Source of the DNA: Tetrapyrgos nigripes
Taxonomy: Eukaryota; Basidiomycota; Agaricomycetes; Agaricales; Campanellaceae
Assembly: GCA_013368315.1 (NCBI GenBank)
Contig: JAACJM010000088.1
Coordinates: 1 to 64,000 of the forward strand
Direction of reading: 5' to 3'
DNA length: 64,000 nt
Numbering within the stretch: the stretch's first letter is position 1; every line of letters begins with the position of its first letter. Below, piece by piece: positions 43,121 through 55,522 of the stretch. The position numbers and the translations under genes are program-made. The notes below the pieces were generated by a model, which saw nothing but the letters and a program-made list of their open reading frames with translations, searched no databases and was not told the origin of the DNA.

Positions 43121-43821
43121 CACAGCGGGGCGCGGACCATATTTGCCTACCATTTTTGCGGACTCTTAAATGACAGATAGTTCACACCATTTTGAGCGAG
43201 ATAAAATCAAGCGTATTTGCTGCCGAAAACTGGGTCACAAATGCTCAAATTATGTGCTTAAGTTTTTCCGTGTTAAACCTTTATTCATTTGTGACCAAAA
43301 AAGGGAAGCAACATAGTATTAGAATTTTCTTTTGTGAGAAAATACGCCAAAATGTACGATCAGTATTTGTGTGCCGGATTCCGGCAAGTAAAAGGAAGTT
43401 CTTTTGTGAGAAAATGCGCCAAAAAGTATGATCGGTATTTGTGTGTCGGATTCCGGTGAGTAAAAGGAAAAGTAATTCGGACACAGTATTGAATCCGGCA
43501 CACAAATACTGATCATACCTTTTGGCGCATTTTCTCACAAAAGAACTTCCTTTTACTCACCGGAATCTGGCACACAAATACTGATCGTCCCTTTTGGCGC
43601 ATTTTCTCACAAAAGAAAATTCTAGTACTATGTGCTTCCCTTTTTTGATCACAAATGAATAAAGGTTTAGCACGGAAAAACTTAAGCACATGATTTGAGC
43701 ATTTGTGACCCATTTTTCGGCAGTAAATACACTTGATCTTATCTCGCTCAAATGGTGTGAACTATCCGTCATTTAAGAGTCCGCAAAAATGGCAGGCAAA
43801 TATGGTCCGTGCCCCGCTGTG
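43121..43821. mobile_element. Foldback transposon, copy 2
   Basis: Near-palindromic 701-bp element. The left arm from CACAGCGGGGCGCGGACCAT and the right arm ending GGTCCGTGCCCCGCTGTG pair over about 300 bp; the centre (about 43370-43560) has further short repeats of AAGTTCTTTTGTGAGAAAATG. TGA flanks both sides (43118-43120, 43822-43824), a 3-bp target duplication. Homologous to 5039-5762 along its whole length. Noncoding. Confidence 0.8.
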
Positions 43822-45089
43822 TGAGACAGCCATAAAGAGCAAATCTGCCATTGATATTTTGCGCTTTGCGACAAGAAATCAGGTTCAAGAGTCTCAGAGA
43901 GCCTGAGAAGCAAATGCTGAGGCAGTCAAGGAAGGTTTCCAGTGCCCCTAACTTCAAGAAATCCGGTATGAAACCAAGTCAGTCTTCAAATCTGGGAGAT
44001 GACTATGGACACCACTAGAAATCTGGTAAACTCATTTTTGCAATGTTTTGGACAACATACCCCTGTGCTGCAGCAACTGGACAACATGTCTGTTGAGAAT
44101 ACAAGTCTCTAGATAGGGGGTGTTTCCATTCTTAGATTATCCGTTTCTTTTGCTTCCTAATCCTTTCTCCTCAAGGGACCTCTTTGTGATCCGTAGTCTA
44201 CATCTGCTTCACATATACCAGTTTGTACCATACCAAACACCCCAGTCGTTTCCACCATCATCGTGTGGACTCCTGGGGTGTGTATTAGCTTTCATGCCTT
44301 CATTTATACTTCATACTAATTATATTTATCTACAGTACCTTTTGTACTAACGTGTACTCATTATCTATAATGTCTTTGACAATCTCTATCATCTTGGCTT
44401 TCATGTCTACATTGTTAATGTAGGTGTTGTCATGACTACTCTCAGCTACGAAGTCAGTAATGATGAGCAGACTAGTGAGTATATTGTATTGAATCAAGGT
44501 TTTTTTAAAATGTCATTTTACTGTGCTACAGGAACTATCCTACAATGCACATATTCCATTCCTTCTTCTTGCCCCCTCAGACTCCGGCTCGCCCTACAGA
44601 CAGATCTAAACTTCCTGTAGTCTGCCTTCCAAAGCCGTTTAGCCAGCGACCATTGAATCAATGTTATATTCATTTGTATACTTACTTGATATGATTCAGT
44701 TATGTATGCAGTTGACATCCACAACTCACCTCTCGCAAACTCATGCCACAAAACCAGGTTGTTGTGGAGTTTGCAGTGAAATGCATCTGAAAACTCTGAT
44801 TCAAAATCATGTTGGAGAGCACATTATACGGGCAATGAGAGGTGTTGAGGAGCCAAAAACAGTCTTGAATCTGATGGGTTGTTCTGCAAACAGCAAATCA
44901 GATTGATTGCAAACTCATTGATAATTTCCCTAGATCATCCATGTGGTACGTGTGATAAACTCCAGTGGGTTGTGTAAAGTGGTTCTTAAAAGTGGCAGTA
45001 AAAAGCTCGACTCAAACTGTCCCTTGGCTTATGGTGTTCAAAGTGTTAAATAAATCAAATTCTGAGCTGGCTAGACTTGTCTGATTTGC

Positions 45090-45335
45090 AGATTGACAAT
45101 GTCCGAGTTTCAGAGCGAGTTGTCCAAGCTGGACAGGCAACTATCTGAGCTGCAGAGATAATCCGAGTTGCAGAGATAGTTTTCATACTTTTCATATGCC
45201 TACCCAGAATGAGCTGGACAGAGAATTATCTGAGCTGCAGAGAAAATCTGAGTTACCAAAGTAGTTTTCTGACTTTTCATATGCCTACCCAGAACAAGTT
45301 GTCTGAGCTGCAGAGACAATCTGAGTTACTATAAA
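45090..45335 (+). repeat. Imperfect tandem repeat, about 85 bp unit
   Basis: GAGCTGCAGAGA, AATC(T/C)GAGTT and TTTTCATATGCCTACCCAGAA recur two to three times. The first part could encode a short heptad-like SEFQSELSKLDRQLSELQR stretch before a stop. Probably noncoding now. Confidence 0.6.
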
Positions 45336-46984
45336 CAGAAAGTTGTTCAACTAAAACTAAAACTTTTCTGACTCCACTTTTCTGACTCCAACTTTTCCAA
45401 CATGACTTTAATATTCTGACTTCTGACTTTTGATTTTATGACTTCCTCCTCCACAACAATACTCAGCAAAAGTAATACTGCACTGATAGCAGATCAGACT
45501 CTTCACTACAATGTACTGTAGCTAGTAGATATCCAAATCAAAGTCACTAAGTGAATGAAAACTAGCCTTAGATTAAAACAAGAGTCTGAAGGTATGTAGT
45601 AAATGAGGGTACATAGACTAATCAGGTCTACAAATGAGGCTGGAATATAAAGGGAAAGATGTAGCATATGTACTATAAATGTTATTAAAGCTGGTAGATG
45701 ATCAAAATGAGATATTGTATTGAGAGTGAAAAGAGATGGGGGTGCTATAGGAGGAGGAGGCATAGGAACTGCAGTGATGTTGGTGCAATGATGAATTATG
45801 GAAGGCAGCCATCACAACAAAGAACATCCCAGAGTCCAAAAGCAAAATGTTCACTACACAGATCAGGTTACAAGGCCGAAATGAAATGAAGGACAAGTTC
45901 TTTACACTCCATTTCCACATGTGGCTATGTCAAATTGCCCCCTGCTTTTCCTGTTTGTCTATTCCTAAATCTCCTGAGCTTTGTTTTGGACTGTGACATC
46001 ACAGTTTGTTTGCCTGCAGCCTGTGTGGCTGATGCATCAGCATCTTGCTTCTTTTTTCAGTTTTCCACCATCCACAGTGTCCTTGTTGCCAGCTACACTG
46101 AACTTCAGTACACCTGCCCACCTTGTCCAACTTCTAGCTGTCTTCCAAACCCAGCACCCACCCTACCTGTTCAAGCTGTTCAAAACCTGTGTCCTGTTTG
46201 ATGAAAAGGAGAGGAAATGCAGGGGAAAGACAAGAAAAGATGAGAAAAGAGACAAAAAGGAGAAAAGATGGAAGATACTTGTTTAAAGTATGTTGTAGTC
46301 ATATATTTCTGTTTCTTCCAAGGATGCCTGGGCTGGGAAATCCCACACTGGGGGTAGGTAGGTAGGTCCATGGCTGAAGGCTGAAAATTTTTTTCTGACC
46401 AACCCCTGGACTGACCCTTCAGACACTTTCAGATAGCTTTCATGAGTGTCTTAATACAAGAAACAGTGTATTCTACCTACTTACTACTCTAGCCAAGCTT
46501 GCAAGCTGCACTGTGTAGTAGTTACATGGTAAATATAATGTATCTCCACTGGCACTTAGGCAGGTGCAGGGTTTCTGACAATGAAAAAGAGACTAGACAG
46601 CAGTGGTCAAGTGTTCTCGTGATGAGACAGTTTACATAAGTTTCATTAGTGTTGCAGTGAATAACATGCCTAAACCATGTCTAACCTAATTCTCAGTATC
46701 ATATTCAGTGTTTGGAATGGGCAGAAGACATCTCAACATGTAACTGGATATGTAGGAATGTAATAAAGATGAAGTTGATGAGCTGTGCACAGCATATTAC
46801 TATATTAGGTAGTGATTACATAATAATAGGTAGGTAGATCAGTAGTCTGAGGCTGAAAAAAAATTTTCTGACCTCCAGTCATTAAGTTTTTTTTTGGAGC
46901 CCCTTGGTTTCTTCATTTCTCTTGTCTCTTGCTGACAGTTATGAATACTTTGCACATCTAATCATCTTGTGGATTGTACAAGAA

Positions 46985-47170
46985 AATTTTCTTGCAAAAA
47001 TATGGAATAGGCAAATCACGGGGAGCCCTGAAACAGTCATGAGTGAGACTCAGAAGGCATGTACATAAGGAACAATAGTAAGTAAATTAGGGAGAGGTGG
47101 GAGGGTAATGCAAGAATCTAGTATAGAATGATGAGATGAGAGTTTACCTAAGAGACTTGATGGGGATTGT
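46985..47170 (+). repeat. CpG-decayed copy of the repeat at 24430-24690
   Basis: AATCACGGGGAGCCCTGAAA, GTAAGTAAATTAGGGAGAGG and GAGACTTGATGGGG align to 24.45-24.66 kb. Positions with CG at 24.5 kb mostly read TG or CA here. Confidence 0.6.
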
Positions 47171-47224
47171 GAGTCTCTTGGGGTTGTATTAAGTATTACT
47201 AGGTAAGGATGAATAAAGTATGAA

Positions 47225-47325
47225 ACTCGTATAGGAAGGAAGTAATAGAAGAAACATGTAAGAAATGAAATTGTATAGAAAGAAGGAAGTAATAGAAGAA
47301 ACATGTAAGAAATGAAATAGGACAG
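47225..47325 (+). repeat. Two-copy direct repeat, about 52 bp spacing
   Basis: GGAAGTAATAGAAGAAACAT followed by GTAAGAAATGAAAT occurs twice in succession with no change. Confidence 0.75.
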
Positions 47326-48974
47326 AGCTAACAATGTTTGAAGTCCAGAGATGTGTGTAGAAGCCTTGGAGGCATAATGGGTATGTAGCCCTAAGGCGTC
47401 AACATTTGAGACCACAGAGGCAGATGATGGACAACAATGAGGTCCTATGCACAGAGCATTGAGTGAAAGAAGGGTAGAGAAATATTTGTGAGTACTCACT
47501 GCAATGATTAGTTCTTTGTAAAGTCCCTTTATATGTCTGTACAGTAAATGAGAATACAGTTTAATGGCTAGTCTGAGGTAAGCCCTGTGGCCTCATACTC
47601 GCCACGTGTCAGTGCTGGCCCACACTGTTTCATATGAAAGGTTCCTGATCACTCTGGGCTTCATGAATGGGACTTGCTGCCATGACTTCCCTGGTTTTCT
47701 AAAATGGTAATATTTCTTTGGAGAAAGCCCTCTCTGAGCCACTAGGACTTCCAAGCTGACATTCATTGCTTTTTATGCACAAACAGCTGGGAGTCTGTGC
47801 TTGTTGGGCAGTCTCAGACGTGCAACTGCTACTTCAAGTCTTCATGGCAGCACAAGCCTCATGATATCGATGTAGCCAGCCAAGCTTCTGTCTTCTGTTT
47901 ACGAGACATCAGACTTCAGGGCCACTGGCAACAACTTGAGGAGAGTGGTTGATGCAGTATGGGATGAAAGATTGGGAAGATAGAAGATAGATATGTGAAC
48001 AAAAGAGAAATCAAGAAGTGTGGCTATGGGGAACCAGTGGGTAACAAGAGTCAGTTAATTGTGCAAATTGGTGTCAGTTACTTGCAATTTATCATTTTTT
48101 ACTTGTGACTGATTCGCAGGCTTCTGCTGTGCCATGATGAGAGTCCTTGAAAGAAGGGATATTAATTGTGGTTAATGTTTACTTTAATGTAGTCTAATTG
48201 CGAGCAGTACATAGACCCTTGGTCCACCCTGGACTGACCCTGATGACCCCACACAGCTACTGACCCAGCCTTCAAGGGTCAGGTCAAGGGTCAGGCACTA
48301 GAGAGGAGGGCTGACCTTGGCTGTCGGTATGACCTAGTTTGGGTCATGTAAACGGCCATCTAAATATTTCTTAGCACATTTCCATTGTAGTAATTAGGCT
48401 AGAATCACCTGTAGTACTGTACAGTGATGTACCCACCTAAAATGACAATGTTTTGCAAGATCTGAGATTGTTCCCATAGCTTGCAATGTCAAGATCAGAC
48501 ATGTTGAGATGCTGAGCATGGGGTTGAAGACGAATGGCTCAACCAACAACTACCTTCCACTCAAGACGAAGTGTATAGTTCAGGGGTAGGGAGACGCTAA
48601 AGCTCTTGCAATAGATCTAGATGAACCAAATCTTCTAGGAAGAAGTAAAAGAAGAGTAATCGAAGTCAAGATGAGATGGGATACCACTTCGACTGGAAGA
48701 GACTAGTTCAGATGGGGGACAAAGGGTAAAAGGGTGTAAAAGGGAGGTGATGTGGGGGATCAGAAGGTGGTAGGAAGTGGGTAGAATGCAAGGAGGATGA
48801 TTATAGAGACGAGGGGAGGATATATGGGTGTCTGGTTGTGGTGATATGCCTGGGGTAGACAGAAAAGGATGGTAATACACTGCTTGAATAGGTGCAGCTA
48901 CCTCTGAAGTGTAAACTGAGTGCTAAATGAAGATGAAAAATGCAACTGGCTTGAAATCAAAAAAGACTTAGTAC

Positions 48975-49065
48975 ACCTCTGCAAGGTACTGCACAATACG
49001 ACAAGTGACTATACAAACACACCTCCACAAGGACTGCACAATATGACAAGTGGATTGTTTGGTTA
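48975..49065 (+). repeat. Two-copy direct repeat near 49.0 kb
   Basis: ACACCTCTGCAAGGTACTGCACAATACGACAAGTG and a near copy ACACCTCCACAAGGACTGCACAATATGACAAGTG lie about 50 bp apart (quoted here only to show the CG to TG difference ACGACAAG versus ATGACAAG). Confidence 0.5.
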
Positions 49066-50328
49066 TATAGTGAGTTTGCACTACTTTGATTAGAAGTGCA
49101 CAAAATGATGGGGTGCATGGCCAGGCGTTTACCTGCTGTATCAACGTTTGACTTACTTTTGGCCTCAAATACTGTATTGTGGATCAATCTACATAGATAC
49201 AAAGGGTATTCATAAGTCCTTTTAAAAGTGATAATTTATGAGAACCAGTAAATTGTACTAAATACAGGTGCGCTTGCCTATCAGCTGGTTTGTCCAGGTT
49301 GCCAGCTTGATCTGATCTTCTGCTGGCTCAGTTCCAGTTCAGCTAGGTTTACACACATGCTCGTAGAGTGCACCTGAGTTGATGCATTGATTGGGGTTAA
49401 AGGCACAATACTGATATAGGTCCCTCTGATCCTGTCAATATGCTAGTTGCTCATTCATGGTCACTTCCTGTATCCCATTTGTATGCATCCATGTTGTCAC
49501 CCATGCTGTAGACGTCTTTTTAATGGAACACAAAGAGGACCATCATGATAGTTGGCCATGGATCTTACACAATGCTTCTTATGTATGTGCAAGAACTCAG
49601 ACTTGAGGTGTGGCAGTTCGGTGCATGTCCTATTGTCTACATGTACTCCTTCATCAAATGTTTAACTCTTTTTCCTTAGTTGTGCATAAGCTGCACAGAA
49701 AGAATAATTGCTGAGGGGAAGCCATTGGTTTGGTCCAGGTTCAGTTAAGCCATTAAGCAAGGGCCAGGTTCAGCTGAGCTATTAAGTGAGAGCGAACCCA
49801 TCATTGTAAATTGAGCACCGGCCTTTTGTCTCTGGCCACCGTGCTGTTAAATCAGATTTATTGGCTTCTTAAATCAGACTTATCTTGTGCTTATGCTCAG
49901 CTTACCTTCAACTTATTCTTAAATCACACCCAAATCACAGTCATTCCAAACATTAAGCAATGTTATAGTACTTAGCTCAGATTGGAACTTACTCTCTATA
50001 CATGGAATCAGATCAAGCAGCTCTAAGATGGACCAGGAGGGCACAGAGCACAATGAATCATATGCAAATGTGCAAAGGGTATGAGGAGGATGAGTAGACT
50101 TGATGTCACATGTTTCTACATGTGTCGCGTGCACAGTGTACATGTGATGATCCAACATGTATACCATGTGACCAAAGATAGCAGTCTGGACTTGAGTCGT
50201 CTGCATCTTGATCCGAATTGCCAGTGTATCTTGTCTCACTTTGTTGTGCCGATTACCCAGACATGTAGAAAGCACCATTTCATAGGGGCTCAATGACTCC
50301 TGGCATGCCAAGAACTTCCACCTCAGCA

Positions 50329-52231
50329 ATGGGCATCAAACAACTCTGGGAGGTGTGTGTAGCAAACCTGATATTTATCCTGATGCTGACTCACAGAAAC
50401 CTCACAGATTGTGGCTCCATCTTGCAAGGAGACAACATTATCAGCACTTGCTTTTCAAAACTGTAAAGAGAAAAAAAGGGATCTCATCATTGGCCTAGAC
50501 ATTAGGTATGTTTTGAACAGCTGTGATATGATACAGAACTCTTCATTGACTCTTAATCAGTATCTGGTTTCACAGCTTCAAGCTGCACTTCTAGGCTCGA
50601 AATCAAGGACCCATGCTGAGCTTGGCGAAAACCCTGAGTTGTGCAACATTTTTTCCTGCCTTGCCCATTTCTCCCACCTCCCAATCACATTGCTCACTGT
50701 CTTTGATGGTCCTGGAAGGCCAGGGAATAAACATTGCAAGAAGGTCATCAAGAAACACCACTGGATGATAAAAAGGGTTCAGGAAATGTTGAGAGATTTT
50801 GGATTCCACTATTACACAGTGAGTAGATCAAATCTGTTCTTGTTTCACTACTCACTGAACCAAAATCATTCTAGGCTCCCAGCGAAGCAGAAGCTGAGCT
50901 TGCTTATCTCAACAAACTAGGGTATATTGATGCTGTGCTCATGGATGATAGTGATGCACTTGTTTTTGGAGTGGAGCTTATCATATGAAAGTGAGTATTC
51001 ATTCTCCACTGATTTGTGTCAAACTCAAGCTCTGATCATTGCCCTCATGTCAAAGGCAACTACAACAAGGTTTTTACATACTCAGCCTCCGATTTCAGTA
51101 CACAAGTGAAGACTCCAATCCTCTCCAATGGTATCCTTCTATTTGCTATACTCCAAGGTGGAGATTATCACAAGGTAGTTTCTGCTCTTTCCCTTACTTG
51201 CCACTTGTTAATCATACATCTGTAGGGCCTTGCTAATTGTGGCAAAGTCATTTCCTATGCATTGATTAACACGTGACTGGGCAGCACCCTTTGTTTCGCA
51301 TCTGAAGAGAAGGCAACTGTAGCTGAGTTCTGAAACTTTCTGCAAATGGAGTGGCTTGTCCAGCTCCACGATGAGTTGAGGAATGACACTAGTGAACATC
51401 TTGGTCGGAAATACCCCACTTTGGCTAACACAGTCCAGAATTCATTTTCTGATATATCTACTGTGTACAACTACACTCATCCTCTTGTTTCAGCCTCATT
51501 TGACTTTCTGATGGTGTTTTCCCTGGACTCAGTCAAGATGCCTGATATTGGTGCCCTGCTATCAACGTGTGGGCAGTGTTTCTCATGGGAATATGAGGAC
51601 ATCATCAAGAAATTTGTTGTTAGGATTTGGCCAGGAATATGTCTTCGAGAATTCCTTAATGTATGTGTGCCTTCTACTATCCCTTTGTGCTATTCTAACC
51701 TTTTAACCAGGGCACTTCGACTCATGATGTGGAGTGTCTAAATATCAAACTTGGGTCTGACAACACCATCCTTCTCCAAGTCCTATTTCATATTTGTGAC
51801 CTCTATCAAATGGCTGCCTCTGCTCTCTCCTTTGATGGTCTGGATGCTCCCAGGATCTCAAAGGATGTCTCTCTCTGGGTTCCCGTTGATTTTATCCCCT
51901 CAGATGTCCACATTGCCCTGCTGGCACAGCTGTACCTGGAAAATGCTTTTTCCACAAGTCGCAGCAAATGAGCAAAGACAAGGCTGGTGCGTTCTCAATG
52001 TTTGTTTCCTTATTTTGACTTCTAACCATTGTCAAGCAGATTGATCAAGCTCTCAACTCCATCAGAGATGATGAAGGTTATGAGACGTCGTCGTCTGTGG
52101 ACCAGGAGGATACTGCTGATGATGGATCCATAGACTCAGACTTCAGCAGTGTGATAGATTTGACTCTGTCTGATGATGATGACTCAGTCATTGATCTGAC
52201 CCTGTCTGATGGTGATGGTAACAACAACTGA
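50329..52231 (+). pseudogene. GEN1/XPG-like PIN-domain nuclease, decayed
   Basis: The ATG at 50329 begins MGIKQLWE, the typical Rad2/XPG N-terminus, joined across an intron (50353-50407) to IVAPSCKETTLSALAF and LIIGLDI. Then come ENPELCNIFSCLAHFSHLPI and LTVFDGPGRPGNKHCKK (XPG-N), and after an intron APSEAEAELAYLNKLGYIDA plus VLMDDSDALVFG (XPG-I, acidic metal ligands). Then ILQGGDYHK and GLANCGKVISYALIN (helix-hairpin-helix), and a C-terminal region with WPGICLREF. The last exon is acidic and ends in two VIDLTLSD motifs. Known: GEN1/Rad2 nucleases cut branched DNA such as Holliday junctions and flaps; Agaricomycetes carry many such PIN-like paralogs. Breaks: in-frame TGA at 50986, 51274 and 51331, and a one-base loss near 50575. 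All three TGA codons are explained by CGA to TGA change. Confidence 0.75.
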
Positions 52232-52451
52232 TTGGAATGTAGTTCGCATATTCCTTTTCTGTCGATTTTCTGTCCTATTTTTTTCTTCTCTTCATTCTTT
52301 ATTTGTTGCCGTCTTCTTTTGCTTGTCCCTTTTGCTTAATGAACACATAACAAATCTTTTCATTATGATTGCCTGACATGTATCTTGTGTAAAATAGGAG
52401 TAACATGATGTTTCATTTATCCTCTGTGTTCCAGCCATTGTCATTTCTGCT

Positions 52452-54805
52452 ATGCCCAAAGCCAAGAAGGATGCCAACTTGAAACTACCAGCTGCAAGAA
52501 CAAGAAATAGCAAAAAGACTGAGAAGACTGAGCCCATCAAAAAGGGGTGCAAAACCCACAAAGAGCACACTAAGGATATTCAGGGCAACATAAAGAAGCA
52601 CAGAAAGGCCAATGAGACCAACAAAACTTATGACGGACAGGTTGAGAGGGTGCAGGAATATGTGAAGAATTATGCTCAGAAGCAGCGGGAGCCAGAGGTG
52701 CAGTGGAAGAAGAAGGAAAGCCAGCATTGAGAGGCTATCAGTGACGACTTTCATGGTGAACCTTTTGACTTGGAACTGCCACTGGATTTCAGCACTTGTC
52801 TGATGGGGCCTCCAGTGGAATGCACTCCAGCTGGCATTGTTGCTTTCATGCACCACAAATGTTTTGAGCTGAACAAGGGAAAGAGTACTGCAGAGCAGAT
52901 TCACGCTGCTTTTCTTTGTCACTACAATATGATGTGGGTTGCTTCTGGAATTCTTCTGAGTCCCATCAGTTGCTGATAATCAGTTTTGCTGCAGGGATGG
53001 CAACAATTATCACAAATCCATACATTTTCACAAGGATGAAGTCACAGGGCAATGGGTTGGAAATCCATGCTGTTCTGCAGAAGTTGAGGAGGCCCAAAAG
53101 GCATGCATGAATAAGGATGGTGAAGCTGAGAGGAAGCATATGTTGCCATGGTCAATGGGAGATTCAAGGCAGTTCTATGGGTGGTCATGTAAACAATGTC
53201 CGCCCAGCATGCAAGTTGTAGATGCAAAGACACTCACAGCTACTACACAGCACCTTTACTTCTGGGCATACTCACAGCTTGCATTTGCAGTGTGGACCAG
53301 GTAACCTTCTCACCATACTATGTACACTCAAATTACTGATACTCTAGCAGGAACATTGAAACATCAAACTTGCAAGCCAAACATTTTGAATTCAATGACA
53401 ATCATCCTGCAGAGCCTGGTGGGGGTGTGCACCTGAATACATTCTTTCACCTCAACCTCAGTGGCCGAAAAGGTTGGCAAAACAAGATGAACAAGAATGA
53501 ACATCAATTACATGGTGAGCATACCTGTTAATTCCTCTGACCTTTTACTTATTCTTGTAATCTCAAAGGGCATATGTACAACATTTATGAGTTGTCATCT
53601 ACACCTGAAGCTGATGTGTACACATCAGTAATGGACTGGATCAAACATTACACTACCTACATCCTGCGCCAACCACTTGAACAAGAAGATTTCATCTTTC
53701 CTGCCTTCAACTCTACATGGACATCTTTGCGGCCAAACGAACATTGCAATTCCAAGGTGATTCATACCTTGATTAACACCATGGCTGCTGGAGCTGGTAT
53801 CAAGGGTGCAGGAACATTCACTACACATTGTTTCTGCAGGGGAGGAGCTCAGTTTTGTTTCATGTACGCTCCATTAGGTGAAAGGTGGTCATTAGCTCGC
53901 ATTTGGTGATGGGGTGGCTGGCCAGAAGGCGAGCATGTGAGGTGCATGTCTCATTTCCATGTCATGAGAACTAACAATGTATTACAGCAAGACACACTCA
54001 TCAGGTATCTTTTGGATGAACTCTATACCTATAAAGAAGATCACTCCAATGCTCTGAATCCGACAAAGCAGAATCAATCTATATCATCACCATCACCTCC
54101 TTCCTCATCAAATCAGATGCTTTTAACCCTTACCTCTGTGGTTACGTCTGTCCAATGTCTTCAGCAGAGTGTAACACAGATTCACCATCATTTGGCACAG
54201 CCACATCTCCCCTCCACACTGCTGCAGAGCACCAGCTCATCCTCGCTATCTTTCCCTCTGCAACCAACTCAAACCACAATTCCTGTCAATATCCCTCCTT
54301 GGCCAGCAGTTCCACCTCATAATTTAGGACTGGCAACCTCAACTCATGCACAGGCTGCACTGGCTATACAACCAACACCAACTTTCATTCCAGATGCCCC
54401 TGCTGTACCCATTATTCCTGAAATTGACTGAAGGGCAGGATCTGAAGGTTGGGGCCAGGTAGTAAAAGACTGGGAGCATGCAGACCCAAAGAAGAATCTA
54501 ACTTGCCCACTTCATGATTGGCTGAAAACCTGGTATGATTCAGGTGGAATCAACAGAAAGGCACTGTATGGCCAGCGAGAGACTATTGCAAAGGAGTTCA
54601 TTGTACAGTGAGTGTTATTCTTCATGGTGATACTCTGCCATGTCTGACGGAACACTATAGATATGAACACAATGAACAGAAGTTTTTAAACAACTACCCA
54701 GAGCATAGCAAAGGAATCAGTGCCTTACTGCATGCTATATGCAAGAGACACCAAAGTGCTGGCCTGTGTCATTCCTGCCAAAGTAACAAATCTAATACCA
54801 GATAA
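52452..54805 (+). pseudogene. Tyrosine-recombinase-like DNA breaking-rejoining enzyme, decayed
   Basis: A lysine-rich N-terminus (MPKAKKDANLKLPAARTRNS) leads into STAEQIHAAFLCHYN, an EVTGQWVGNPCCSAEVEE block, TATTQHLYFWAYSQLAFAVW, LSGRKGWQNKMNKNEHQLHG, then the catalytic region TFTTHCFCRGGAQFCFMYAP, LGERWSLARI, WGGWPEGEHV and DTLIRYLLDELYTY, a Ser/Thr/Pro-rich linker, and a helical C-terminal part to 54805. Known: tyrosine recombinases use an R-K-HxxR-H/W-Y set; the THCF(R)RGG block fits HxxR and RYLLDELY may carry the Tyr. Here the Arg of HxxR is Cys (TGC, from CGC). In-frame TGA codons at 52728, 53907 and 54429 break it. The gene starts 220 bp after the nuclease pseudogene on the same strand, suggesting the two travel together. 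Similar to basidiomycete proteins auto-named DNA breaking-rejoining enzymes; mobility not proven. Confidence 0.72.
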
Positions 54806-55138
54806 CGACTGATGATCTGCTATGCTTCCAATGCTTTTGAGTATTCTATCTTGCTGCAAATAATCTTTTACTATTCATTTTAGTTACACCTTACTATGTA
54901 TTCCTTGTAGTTAGCTTACTGTATCCTGTCTCATAATTCTACTGCCCAACTTGACTAGTTACTTTAATGCAATGAGTTGTTTCGTGCAATTGGTCTTCAG
55001 TCTTCAGTCATAATACCAGTGCGCTCTAACCAAACTGCACTACTCAATCACTGAGATACCATCCCACTACATTGGCATCCATGCATGGAAATACCTATCA
55101 GATGAAGGAACAATGTACAATCTTACAGGTGCAGCAGC
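54806..55138. other. Spacer before retrotransposon, nothing recognised
   Basis: AT-rich sequence following the recombinase pseudogene. No end structure for a mobile element could be identified. Confidence 0.4.
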
Positions 55139-55423
55139 TGTTGAGCAGGCTATGTTCTATATATGTAGCGGCAACTGCATACTTACCTGAGGATGTAAAA
55201 GTGCTTGTTAGAGCGATTTGTTAGAAGGTTAAGAGCGATGAGTAGCAAGGGAAATCCTTGTTCTTGTAGGGCAATCTATGAGCCCTTATATACTGTTCTA
55301 GATAGTACATGTGACTACTTATCTGAGAACTTCTAATGTACAGTAAGCATAACTAACTAGATTACTATCTAATCTATATCTAATCTAGTGTTGATGGCTG
55401 CTTACTAATTCGTCAATTCAACA
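55139..55423 (-). repeat. 3' LTR of copia element (left)
   Basis: 285 bp, TGTTGAGCAGG to CAATTCAACA as read on the plus strand. Relative to the other LTR it has about 20 extra bases near 55312 and a few substitutions, several of them C/T at CG sites (ATATGTAG versus ATACGTAG). Confidence 0.93.
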
Positions 55424-55436
55424 CTCCCCCTTGCTA
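55424..55436 (-). promoter_or_regulatory. Polypurine tract
   Basis: The minus strand reads AGCAAGGGGGAG immediately before the 3' LTR, a standard position and composition for plus-strand DNA priming. Confidence 0.7.
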
Positions 55437-55522
55437 AGCTGCACCGTTAGTGCGTGTAAGCATAAAGGCGCTATAAGCAGCCGAGGTTCATCTTCATTAT
55501 TTGAGATACGTTGTACCACAGT

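Larger units (their letters stand above)
43990..50328. other. CpG-poor decayed repeat DNA without recognisable genes
   Basis: By eye this 6.3 kb has almost no CG dinucleotides, unlike 1-43 kb. No coding frame resembles a known family. It contains the decayed repeats listed separately, GGTCCACCCTGGACTGACCC-like blocks at 48220-48330 that resemble 63510-63620, and paired CTGAAAAA...TTTTCTGACC blocks at 46375 and 46850. The composition fits old, methylated transposon DNA. Confidence 0.55.

Noticed and set aside
43990..50328. Short open frames of 60-150 codons in the CpG-poor zone as genes
   Set aside because: None shows family motifs, start context or splice structure; AT-rich decayed DNA yields such frames by chance.
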